Positions 1 to 4,801 of a stretch of 5,237 bases of DNA are shown here, in pieces (position 1 is the first letter of the stretch; each line of letters starts with the position of its first letter). The notes below the pieces were generated by a model, which saw only the letters and a program-made list of their open reading frames with translations, had not been told where the DNA came from and searched no databases. This DNA is from an uncultured Eubacteriales bacterium. Lineage in GTDB: Bacteria > Bacillota > Clostridia > Christensenellales > Borkfalkiaceae. The position numbers and the translations under genes were made by a program. The stretch spans positions 1-5,237 of the forward strand of contig USOJ01000102.1 in the NCBI GenBank assembly GCA_900556195.1. The letters are read 5' to 3'.

Positions 1-1
1 C

Positions 2-1000
2 ACCCTTTCGGTACACTTTCTCGAACTCGGCAACAAGTACACGGGCGACTGCGTATTTATAAACGCGGGCGAATTTGAAATTCTGATAGACGCGGGCAGC
101 CGCGCCGACAGCGTGGACGATATATACGAATACGTTAAGCCGTACGTAGACGGGCAACTCGAATACGTCGTGGTTACCCACGCCCATCAGGATCACTACG
201 CGGGTTTCGCAACCAAAAACTATAAGGACAGCCTTTTTTCTAAATTTACGGACGACGAGGAAACCCCGCACGAGATAGGCACGGTCGTAACCTTCGCGCA
301 GACTAACCAAAAAGCCGATAAAGCGGGATTGTATCAATATTTCGAAAACAACGTAAAAACACTTAAAGAAAAAGGCACGGAGCGAAAATTCGTCAACGAA
401 TATTTCGAAAGAGGAGCAAGTGCGACCGTTAAAATCAACGATAACGTTTCAATCGAATTTCTCGAACATAAATTCTACCACGAAAAATCGAAAACCGAAA
501 ACAATCATTCGGTATGCTTCCAGATAGTCGAAACTGCGGGCGAAAACGTCTATCGCTATCTCTTTACGGGCGACCTCGAAGAGGACGGCGAAAAAGACCT
601 CGTAAAGCAAAACGCGGATAAAATGGGTAAAACGAGATTATATAAGGCGGGGCATCACGGCTCGAAAACTTCCACTTCGCAGGAACTTCTCGACCTTATC
701 GACCCCGACGCGATCTGCGTGTGCGCGTGCGCAGGCAGCCCCGAATACACCAAAAACAAAGACAATCAATTTCCCACGCAAGCCTTCGCAGACAGAGTTT
801 ATACCAAAAACGCCGGAACGCAGGTTTTCGTAACTTCGCTTTGCGTCGACTACGACGCGAATAAGTTTACGTCGATGAACGGCAATATCGTAATCTGTTC
901 CACGGGAAATTCCGTAACGCGGTATTTTTCAAATAACGCAACCGAACTCCGCGAAACGGAGTGGTTCAAAACCAACCGTAAACTGCCCTACACGGCATAG
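2..1000 (+). CDS. ComEC/Rec2-like metallo-beta-lactamase-fold protein, 5'-truncated
   Basis: The frame is open from the left edge, so the true start lies outside the window; the GTG at 113 is only an internal codon. The 332 visible residues begin with the first strands of an MBL fold (LSVHFLELGN, then ILIDAGS at 27-33). The metal-binding motif THAHQDH follows (His60, His62, Asp64, His65), then a buried Asp in FTGDLEEDGE (Asp191) and KAGHHGSKTSTS (His218, His219). The HHGS plus Ser/Thr-rich motif is typical of the soluble C-terminal domain of ComEC/Rec2-like proteins (COG2333 type). No ComEC membrane domain is visible here. Metal-dependent hydrolase activity is known for the fold, but the substrate cannot be read from sequence. 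The protein is probably exported, as such stand-alone domains often are, but the N-terminus is missing. It ends in TAG (998-1000), after which the same frame continues to look coding (see 1001-1147). Family assignment is firm; the exact role is not. Confidence 0.88.
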   Translation, partial: TLSVHFLELGNKYTGDCVFINAGEFEILIDAGSRADSVDDIYEYVKPYVDGQLEYVVVTHAHQDHYAGFATKNYKDSLFSKFTDDEETPHEIGTVVTFAQTNQKADKAGLYQYFENNVKTLKEKGTERKFVNEYFERGASATVKINDNVSIEFLEHKFYHEKSKTENNHSVCFQIVETAGENVYRYLFTGDLEEDGEKDLVKQNADKMGKTRLYKAGHHGSKTSTSQELLDLIDPDAICVCACAGSPEYTKNKDNQFPTQAFADRVYTKNAGTQVFVTSLCVDYDANKFTSMNGNIVICSTGNSVTRYFSNNATELRETEWFKTNRKLPYTA

Positions 1001-1147
1001 CCGGTCGCGGTTTATTACGCGCTCGACAAACAGCCGCTTTCAAGTATGAAACTTTCGCTTAAAGAGAAAATTCTGCTTAAAGAAGTAACCGACAAAATCA
1101 AGGGTACGGATGCGGAAAAACTCGTGAAAGAAAGCGGAATAATATAA
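1001..1147 (+). other. In-frame 48-codon coding-like extension after the amber stop
   Basis: Reading on from the TAG at 998-1000 in the same frame gives 48 sense codons and a TAA at 1145-1147. The peptide starts PVAVYYALDKQPLSS and continues with a Lys/Glu-rich, probably helical stretch (LSLKEKILLKEVTDKIKG). Codon choice (gcg, gac, gta, acc, gaa, ctc) matches the gene upstream. The next terminator follows about 30 nt after the TAA, so the natural gene end may be here rather than at the TAG. A separate small ORF from ATG 1046 (33 residues) is possible, but there is no Shine-Dalgarno before it. Best explanations are a recent nonsense mutation or a sequencing error in the last part of the MBL gene; programmed readthrough is less likely. 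Confidence 0.6.
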
Positions 1148-1171
1148 AACAACGCGTATAAAACAACGCGT
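1144..1171. repeat. 14-bp perfect tandem duplication
   Basis: ATAAAACAACGCGT occurs twice in direct succession (1144-1157 and 1158-1171). The first copy includes the TAA at 1145-1147. The duplication lies between that stop and the bidirectional terminator and looks like a local slippage event. No function is suggested. Confidence 0.85.
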
Positions 1172-1200
1172 AAAAAAAGCGGTCGTCAGACCGCTTTTTT
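1172..1200. terminator. Bidirectional rho-independent terminator shared by convergent genes
   Basis: A perfect 6-bp GC-rich stem (GCGGTC 1179-1184, GACCGC 1189-1194) has a 4-nt loop and is flanked by seven A's on the left and six T's on the right. It therefore reads as a terminator on both strands. It lies just beyond the plus-strand gene. On the minus strand the upstream arm encodes the last Lys-Ala-Val codons of the DUF697-like gene, whose TGA stop (1186-1188) sits in the loop. Confidence 0.88.
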
Positions 1201-2205
1201 CTTATCCTTTTTTTCGGATATAAGTTCTTTTCTGACTTCCGCGCAGGTGTCGGCGAAGTCCTCTTCGTCGAACGTAATCTCCGCGTCGTCCAGAATATTC
1301 TGCAACTTATACTCTTTCATTAAATACTTTACCGTGTTATGCCCGATAACCGCCGTAAGCGTGGCGTTGCCCAGCCCCTGCACCGTTCCGTCAACGATGA
1401 CCGAGATCGCCGAACCTAAAAGCGGAATGCTTCTCGCCACGTCGCCCATGGTTTTAACCACGGCGTTGCCGACTTTCACGTTGCCAAGTCCGTACGCGAC
1501 GAACGAATTTGCAAGCACCTTGCCGAAGATATTCATAAGTCTTGCGTCCGACGGGCGGAAACCGTAGATAAAGACTATATCTTTAATCATCTGTAAATTT
1601 ATCGCGGTAACCAGAAGAGCGTCCGCGGCGTTTTGTTGGGATATAGCGGAGTACGCGCCTGACTTTACGGCGCACTTCGTTATTACTCCTTTAACCGCTT
1701 TTTTGACGTCCTTTTTATATATCTCGTCCAGAGCCGCGCGCAGCGCGAGATTATCGCCCGAATTTCTCGCTTCGTTAAGCGCAAGAACTCTTTCGCCGCC
1801 GTACCAGGTGTTGCCGTCGGTCGTGGAAGTATAACATTCGATGATTTTATCGGCGAGCGTTTTTCTCAAAGCCGCGTTGTGTTTTTTCGCCCGCCGCGCG
1901 TTATAAGCCGTTACGTCAACCGAAAATTTGTCTTTCGTAGCGATTTTAACTACGGGAACAATAAAGAATATTATTATAAGAATTACAAGCCCCGCCCCTA
2001 CGGCGTAACCCGCGTATTTATTCACGTCGTAAACGTCCTTGAACAGCGAAAACGCGCATGCAAACACAAGCGCGCCTATCGCGCAGACGATAAGCGTAAA
2101 AAATCCCTTCGCCTTTTTCTGATCGGCTTTCGAAGCGTATTTGTCTTCGTATTCGAATATGGTTATCTTTTCTTTATTTTCGTTTTTTTTCTTATTTTTT
2201 GCCAT
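1186..2205 (-). CDS. DUF697-like membrane protein without a GTPase domain
   Basis: This 339-aa protein has a Lys-rich N-terminus (1-34) and two predicted membrane helices (about 35-55 and 65-88). A charged, helical middle region (about 95-180) follows, then a hydrophobic, Gly-rich domain (about 185-290) and a charged tail ending KKDKKKAV. The segment ALLVTAINLQMIKDIVFIYG (residues 196-215) resembles DUF697/YcjF proteins, where hydrophobic helices precede an I-x-x-I-x-x-x-YG pattern. Many DUF697 proteins carry or neighbour a small GTPase; no P-loop is present here. Function is unknown; it is presumably a membrane-anchored protein with a long cytoplasmic part. The ATG at 2203-2205 has an AAGG eight bases upstream and lies about 37 nt from a predicted start point of a consensus promoter. 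The gene appears monocistronic. Family call is by eye. Confidence 0.8.
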   Translation of the reverse strand: MAKNKKKNENKEKITIFEYEDKYASKADQKKAKGFFTLIVCAIGALVFACAFSLFKDVYDVNKYAGYAVGAGLVILIIIFFIVPVVKIATKDKFSVDVTAYNARRAKKHNAALRKTLADKIIECYTSTTDGNTWYGGERVLALNEARNSGDNLALRAALDEIYKKDVKKAVKGVITKCAVKSGAYSAISQQNAADALLVTAINLQMIKDIVFIYGFRPSDARLMNIFGKVLANSFVAYGLGNVKVGNAVVKTMGDVARSIPLLGSAISVIVDGTVQGLGNATLTAVIGHNTVKYLMKEYKLQNILDDAEITFDEEDFADTCAEVRKELISEKKDKKKAV

Positions 2206-2220
2206 AGCATACCTTAACGC

Positions 2221-2247
2221 AAAATAGTCGCCTTTTTAAGACGACTA
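2221..2247 (-). terminator. Terminator-like hairpin after queT, overlapping the next gene's start point
   Basis: On the minus strand TAGTCGTCTT, an AAA loop and AAGGCGACTA form a 10-bp stem with one G-T wobble (2225-2247), followed by four T's (2221-2224). This fits a modest intrinsic terminator 27 nt past the queT stop. The predicted start of the DUF697 gene (about 2242) lies inside the left arm. Transcripts from that promoter would keep only about five base pairs of the stem, while queT readthrough RNA would form all of it. The short T-run lowers confidence. Confidence 0.6.
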
Positions 2248-2248
2248 C

Positions 2249-2277
2249 ATTATATCATTATCGCGTAAATTTGTCAA
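2249..2277 (-). promoter_or_regulatory. Consensus sigma-A promoter of the DUF697-like gene
   Basis: On the minus strand a perfect TTGACA (2272-2277), a 17-nt spacer and a perfect TATAAT (2249-2254) preceded by TGA (extended -10) are present. The predicted start is near 2242. The -35 box contains the TGA stop codon of queT (2274-2276), so the promoter begins inside the upstream gene. Confidence 0.92.
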
Positions 2278-2792
2278 TCGGCGGTTTTACGGGCAGACAG
2301 GCGACCTTCGATTTTAACGACCGCGTAGTACAGAATTACGCCGAGCGTATATACCACGGCGGCTTCTTCCGCGCCGATAATCAACGCTTCGATTATATAT
2401 GCGTGCGAAGATATTCCGCACAGAACGAATATCGCGGGAACGGCAATCGCGTTACATATAACGGGGAAAATCGCCGACACGAACAATTTCAGATGAATAT
2501 TTTTAATCGCTTTTGCGGTTATATAAGTCAAAGTCGCCGCGATAAGCGTTGCGAAAGAACCGATAAAAATATCCCAGATACCGTTACCTACTACGTTGGC
2601 TATAAGGCAGCCGACGAACAAAGCGGGTATGGCTTCGGGGAATATTGCGGGAAGCACCGTCAGGGCTTCGGATGCCCGAAACTGCCATATACCGAAAGAA
2701 AACGGTTGCAGAAAAACGGTTAAAAGAGCGTACAGCGCGGCAATGATCCCCGCGCGGGCAAGACGGCGCGTCGTGAAAAACGACTTGAACAT
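2274..2792 (-). CDS. queT: QueT-family transporter, S component for a queuosine precursor
   Basis: This 172-aa, strongly hydrophobic protein has about five to six membrane segments. It shows the QueT-family pattern: an N-terminal RRLARAGIIAALYALLT helix, then FGIWQFRASEALTVLP (about 33-48), AIPALFVGCLIAN (54-66) and DIFIGSFATLIAATLTY (74-90). The length matches the family. QueT proteins are substrate-binding S components of energy-coupling factor (ECF) transporters, thought to import queuine, preQ1 or a related tRNA-modification precursor. The shared ECF ATPase/T module is not in the window. The ATG at 2790-2792 follows GAGGT by nine bases. The TGA stop lies inside the -35 box of the next gene. 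It has its own promoter and a structured leader. Family call is secure; the precise substrate is not. Confidence 0.88.
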   Translation of the reverse strand: MFKSFFTTRRLARAGIIAALYALLTVFLQPFSFGIWQFRASEALTVLPAIFPEAIPALFVGCLIANVVGNGIWDIFIGSFATLIAATLTYITAKAIKNIHLKLFVSAIFPVICNAIAVPAIFVLCGISSHAYIIEALIIGAEEAAVVYTLGVILYYAVVKIEGRLSARKTAD

Positions 2793-2800
2793 ATTAAATT

Positions 2801-2866
2801 ACCTCGGTTTTTATTTGCCGCAAAATATCGAAGCGACAACGAAGTGTTTTCCGAAAACCTTCGCTC
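2801..2866 (-). promoter_or_regulatory. Structured 5' leader of queT, candidate riboswitch
   Basis: On the minus strand hairpin 1 pairs CGAAG/GTTTT (2863-2854) with AAAAC/CTTCG (2850-2840), with a CGG loop and one bulged A. Hairpin 2 starts immediately: TTGTCGC (2839-2833) pairs with GCGGCAA (2821-2815) across an 11-nt U-rich loop. An A-rich tail (ATAAAAACC) then runs into the Shine-Dalgarno GAGGT (2801-2805). GGTTTT in hairpin 1 (2859-2854) could instead pair with AAAACC (2811-2806) beside the Shine-Dalgarno. queT genes are often controlled by preQ1 riboswitches, but I do not recognise the class I core here. Structure is read by eye; ligand control is inference. Confidence 0.45.
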
Positions 2867-2873
2867 GGTTTGC

Positions 2874-2902
2874 ATTATAGCACTTAATTTTCTAAAACGC
2901 AA
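2874..2902 (-). promoter_or_regulatory. queT promoter with extended -10
   Basis: On the minus strand a perfect TATAAT (2874-2879) is preceded by TGC, forming an extended -10. A weak -35, TTGCGT (2897-2902), lies 17 nt upstream. The predicted start is near 2866-2869, giving a leader of about 75 nt. The strong extended -10 probably offsets the poor -35. Confidence 0.82.
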
Positions 2903-2940
2903 CGATTTTTAAGTATATATTACAAGCCGTCCGTCTTGTT

Positions 2941-3010
2941 ATTGCGTCGTTTTGAGGCTTTGCCGAAAAATCTCCCCAAAGGGCGGCTTTTTCGCGGAGT
3001 TAAATTTACG
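2941..3010. repeat. Repeat-like element after the DUF378-like gene
   Basis: This noncoding stretch, starting 18 nt past the stop of the DUF378-like gene, ends in CGCGGAGTTAAATTTACG (2993-3010). That matches 17 of 18 positions of the end of the element at 3600-3704, in the same orientation. Inside it, CGAAAAA (2964-2970) can pair with TTTTTCG (2988-2994). Its other end, ATTGCGTCG (2941-2949), reappears inverted at 3600-3608. The pattern suggests a short interspersed repeat; genome-wide copies cannot be checked here. It is not a convincing terminator. Confidence 0.5.
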
Positions 3011-3028
3011 GTTACTACTAAGCGGCTA

Positions 3029-3241
3029 TTACTTTCCGAGGGTGCGGAAGGGCTTGAAAATAATCGCGAATAGTATAAAATAAATCGCGCCCACTCCGCC
3101 GAAAACGTAAATAAGCCTTACCGCGAAAGAGCCTGCTCCGAAAAGATATTCGAGCGGATTAAACGAAAATATCGCCTGCGTCAGACAATTTAACGCCACT
3201 ATGCATACCGAAAACAAAGACAAAAACGCCGAGAATTTCAT
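3029..3241 (-). CDS. DUF378-like small membrane protein
   Basis: This 70-aa protein has two hydrophobic segments (about 4-26 and 39-62) and a basic C-terminus (KPFRTLGK). The order ALN (16-18), a short Phe-rich turn, LFGAGS (33-38), then RLIYVFGGVGAIYFI (42-56) matches the DUF378 pattern of two helices joined by an F-x-x-x-x-x-LFG turn. The Trp usual after ALN is Cys here. Function is unknown. I chose ATG 3239-3241; an in-frame TTG at 3247 is also possible. Neither start has a recognisable Shine-Dalgarno. The gene lies 32 nt downstream of the 86-aa gene on the same strand and is probably cotranscribed with it. Confidence 0.75.
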   Translation of the reverse strand: MKFSAFLSLFSVCIVALNCLTQAIFSFNPLEYLFGAGSFAVRLIYVFGGVGAIYFILFAIIFKPFRTLGK

Positions 3242-3273
3242 AAACAAAGTTTACGCAAATTCACGGCGTTTAT

Positions 3274-3534
3274 TTATCTGTCTAAATTTTCGACCGTCAT
3301 TCTGTCGTACGGAAAGGATTCTATAAAATCGGACGGTTTGAAAACGGTCATATTGTACTTGGCGAAATTCATTATATGATTTTTCAGCACGACGGGCGTC
3401 GCTTCGTCCAACTTATAACACCCCTCGGAAAGGTATTCGGCGAATTTCGAATAGTAAAACTTTTCGTCGCGTTCCACTTCCGTCTGCTTGACGATTTTAT
3501 CGTGTTTATAAATTTTTATCCACAACTTGACCAT
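3274..3534 (-). CDS. Conserved-type 86-aa protein of unknown function
   Basis: This is a small soluble protein with no signal peptide or membrane helix. It opens with a beta-like stretch MVKLWIKIYK, has charged helical regions (KFYYSKFAEYLSEGCYKLD, 25-43), and ends FKPSDFIESFPYDRMTVENL (65-84). From memory, similar proteins of about 87 residues beginning MVKLWVK and ending in FxPxDFxES occur widely in Clostridia as hypothetical proteins; I know no assigned function. An in-frame TGA lies just upstream (five codons before the ATG), so ATG 3532-3534 is the only plausible start. It has no Shine-Dalgarno; the -10 box is 6 nt away, which predicts a leaderless mRNA. It is probably first in an operon with the DUF378-like gene. 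Confidence 0.78.
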   Translation of the reverse strand: MVKLWIKIYKHDKIVKQTEVERDEKFYYSKFAEYLSEGCYKLDEATPVVLKNHIMNFAKYNMTVFKPSDFIESFPYDRMTVENLDR

Positions 3535-3540
3535 ACGCGG

Positions 3541-3569
3541 ATTATATCACTTTCCCGCTTAAAAGTAAA
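3541..3569 (-). promoter_or_regulatory. Promoter placing the transcription start at the ATG (leaderless)
   Basis: On the minus strand TTTACT (3564-3569, four of six matches to consensus), a 17-nt spacer and a perfect TATAAT (3541-3546) preceded by TGA (extended -10) are present. Six bases (3535-3540) separate the -10 from the ATG, so the expected +1 is the A of the start codon at 3534. Confidence 0.83.
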
Positions 3570-3599
3570 GTTTTTTACGATCGTTTATTTCAAGTAAGT

Positions 3600-3704
3600 C
3601 GACGCAATGTCATATTGCCCTTGCCTTCTCTTTGCAGAGAAGGTGGCGGCGTAGCCGACGGATGAGTCCCCGGAAGGGTGAATTACCGCGGAGTTAATTT
3701 TACG
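3600..3704. repeat. Interspersed-repeat candidate with three hairpins
   Basis: The 105-nt element abuts the stop codon of the acidic-protein gene. It contains three hairpins: GCAAT/ATTGC (3604-3608, 3614-3618), a perfect 8-bp CCTTCTCT/AGAGAAGG (3624-3631, 3636-3643; GCAA tetraloop on the minus strand) and CGGC/GCCG (3647-3657). It ends in CGCGGAGTTAATTTTACG (3687-3704), nearly the same as 2993-3010. Minus-strand translation in the frame of the upstream gene is open for 39 codons and includes SSVGYAATFS, a string I recall, unverified, as a recurring repeat-derived tail in gut Clostridia annotations. No T-run follows the stem, so it is not a standard terminator. Confidence 0.6.
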
Positions 3705-4664
3705 CTATTCGTCCGCGCAATCTCTTGTGAATAAACATTTGCCCGTTATCGCGCTCTGATACATTACCCAATATCCGTCGCCTTTCAGGTTGAATATCGA
3801 CGACGGAATAAACGAACAATAGTCGCCTATCTTTTCGGGTTTCTCGCCGTAACGACCTTCAACCCCGTAACATACGTATAGCGGGCGATTTTTATCGTAA
3901 ATTATACCTACTACGTAATAATCGTCGCCGTCGTATTTTATCTTTACCCAACGGCTGTCGGGCACGACTTCGGAAAGCGATTTTTCTTCGTCGAAAGTCT
4001 CAAATAATCGCTCTATCTGCGGTTTTATGCGTTCGTAATAAGAGCCTTTATCGCCGCCGTTCTCTTCATCGACGAAAGCCGAAAAATCGTATTCGTCCGT
4101 TTCTTTTTTCTCAAAGCCGCCGCTTTTAACGCCGACATTTTCATTATCATAAGTTGCGTTTTCATTTTTATTTTCCCCTTTTATTCCGAGTCCCGATTCG
4201 TACTCGTAGTAGTTTTCGGCAGCGACGACTTCGTCGTCGTACGTTTCGTCATCAACACTCTTTTCCGTCTGCCCGCCTGCGTCATTGCCTGCGCGATACG
4301 CGTTCTTCGCATTTTCCAAAACCTCCTTTTCGGATTTCGCATCGGACGAAAACGCGCCGTAAGCGACGGACAAAAATCTCTCGTCCGCGGTTACGTAAAA
4401 TATTAAAACGGCGAGATTTTCGGTTGAATCCGTCAAAATTTCCGCGCCGCTTAAATCGGGTAATTCGCATAATTTAGTCAAGTTTCCGCCACTTATCGCG
4501 ACCGTATAACCGTTCGTTGCGGGAGCGAGATCTATAAGCGAAATCTTTATCACGCCTTGTCCGCCGTTATCCGAGCAGACAGCCACTCCCCTGACCTTCG
4601 CGCCGGGAACGGCAAACCCCGCGCCCGTCTCGTTTATTAACGCCACTGATCTTTTCGTTTCCAT
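3705..4664 (-). CDS. Acidic three-part protein of unknown function
   Basis: This 319-aa protein has no signal peptide or membrane helix. The N-terminal part (about 1-107) is Gly-rich with alternating hydrophobic strands (VRGVAVCSD, GVIKISLIDLAP, LAVLIFYVTA). The middle (about 108-205) is a low-complexity Asp/Glu/Asn/Tyr/Lys-rich linker, almost certainly disordered. The C-terminal part (about 207-315) looks like a compact domain: YYERIKPQIERLFETF, then RWVKIKYDGDDYYVVGIIY, a Cys-Tyr-Gly segment, and FIPSSIFNLKGDGYWVMYQS. I cannot name the family; similar C-terminal domains may be conserved in related Clostridia. ATG 4662-4664 follows AAGG by eight bases. The stop is TAG (3705-3707), directly followed by a repeat-like element. 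It is transcribed divergently from pyrR. The reading frame is secure, the function unknown. Confidence 0.83.
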   Translation of the reverse strand: METKRSVALINETGAGFAVPGAKVRGVAVCSDNGGQGVIKISLIDLAPATNGYTVAISGGNLTKLCELPDLSGAEILTDSTENLAVLIFYVTADERFLSVAYGAFSSDAKSEKEVLENAKNAYRAGNDAGGQTEKSVDDETYDDEVVAAENYYEYESGLGIKGENKNENATYDNENVGVKSGGFEKKETDEYDFSAFVDEENGGDKGSYYERIKPQIERLFETFDEEKSLSEVVPDSRWVKIKYDGDDYYVVGIIYDKNRPLYVCYGVEGRYGEKPEKIGDYCSFIPSSIFNLKGDGYWVMYQSAITGKCLFTRDCADE

Positions 4665-4689
4665 ACAAAAAACCTTTTTTATTCAATAT

Positions 4690-4695
4690 ATTATA
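4690..4695 (-). promoter_or_regulatory. -10 box of the acidic-protein gene
   Basis: On the minus strand a perfect TATAAT lies 25 nt before the ATG at 4664, giving a leader of about 20 nt with a weak Shine-Dalgarno (AAGG, 4673-4676). No good -35 is found at 16-18 nt, and there is no TG extension, so this is the weakest of the five promoters. Confidence 0.6.
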
Positions 4696-4734
4696 TTTCG
4701 GATAGCGAAAAATAAGACCTTTTGGCTTGTTTTC

Positions 4735-4764
4735 GGCGTTTTTGTCAAACGGCAACGCCTTTTT
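4735..4764 (+). terminator. Terminator-like hairpin upstream of the pyrR promoter
   Basis: GGCGTT (4735-4740) pairs with AACGCC (4754-4759) around a 13-nt loop that can pair further, followed directly by TTTTT (4760-4764). It has the form of a plus-strand intrinsic terminator and ends just before the pyrR -35 box (4767). No plus-strand gene ends nearby, so what it would stop is unclear; it may insulate pyrR. Confidence 0.5.
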
Positions 4765-4766
4765 CG

Positions 4767-4795
4767 TTGACCTGCCGAGCACAATGTGCTATAAT
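4767..4795 (+). promoter_or_regulatory. pyrR promoter placing the transcription start at the ATG
   Basis: TTGACC (4767-4772, five of six matches), a 17-nt spacer and a perfect TATAAT (4790-4795) preceded by TGC (extended -10) are present. Six bases (4796-4801) lie between the -10 and the pyrR ATG, so +1 is predicted at the A of the start codon, at 4802. Confidence 0.9.
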
Positions 4796-4801
4796 GCGGT
4801 T

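Noticed and set aside
998..1000. Reassigned TAG (recoded genome) as explanation for the in-frame amber
   Set aside because: The 319-aa gene also ends in TAG, and what follows there is a hairpin repeat rather than a protein domain. A local mutation or error is simpler.
1247..1567. Plus-strand open frame antisense to the DUF697-like gene
   Set aside because: It lies wholly inside a well-supported gene, its product resembles no family, and there is no ribosome binding site. The open frame at 1879-2217 is rejected for the same reasons.
2271..2723. Plus-strand open frame of 150 codons over queT
   Set aside because: It mirrors queT, which has clear family motifs, a promoter and a Shine-Dalgarno. 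The antisense product is a low-complexity shadow.
2801..2866. Firm call of a class I preQ1 riboswitch
   Set aside because: The GGTTC hairpin with a CCTCT closing strand and an immediate A-rich tail, as in the known class I core, is not present. Only a structured leader is supported.
3242..3258. TAAACT as a -10 for separate leaderless expression of the DUF378-like gene
   Set aside because: It sits 6 nt before the ATG but matches only four of six positions and has no -35 or TG extension. Cotranscription with the 86-aa gene is simpler.
4224..4238. GACGAC/GTCGTC hairpin inside the acidic-protein gene
   Set aside because: It follows from consecutive Asp and Glu codons in the linker, so no separate function is needed.
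4154..4477. Arg-rich plus-strand open frame over the acidic-protein gene
   Set aside because: The Arg-rich product is the expected antisense image of the Asp/Glu-rich linker. The minus-strand frame at 4282-4470 is a shadow as well.
4743..4748. Perfect TTGACA on the minus strand as -35 of the acidic-protein gene
   Set aside because: It lies 47 nt from the only good -10 box (4690-4695), and 17 nt downstream the sequence is CCAAAA. It is part of the terminator-like hairpin loop.
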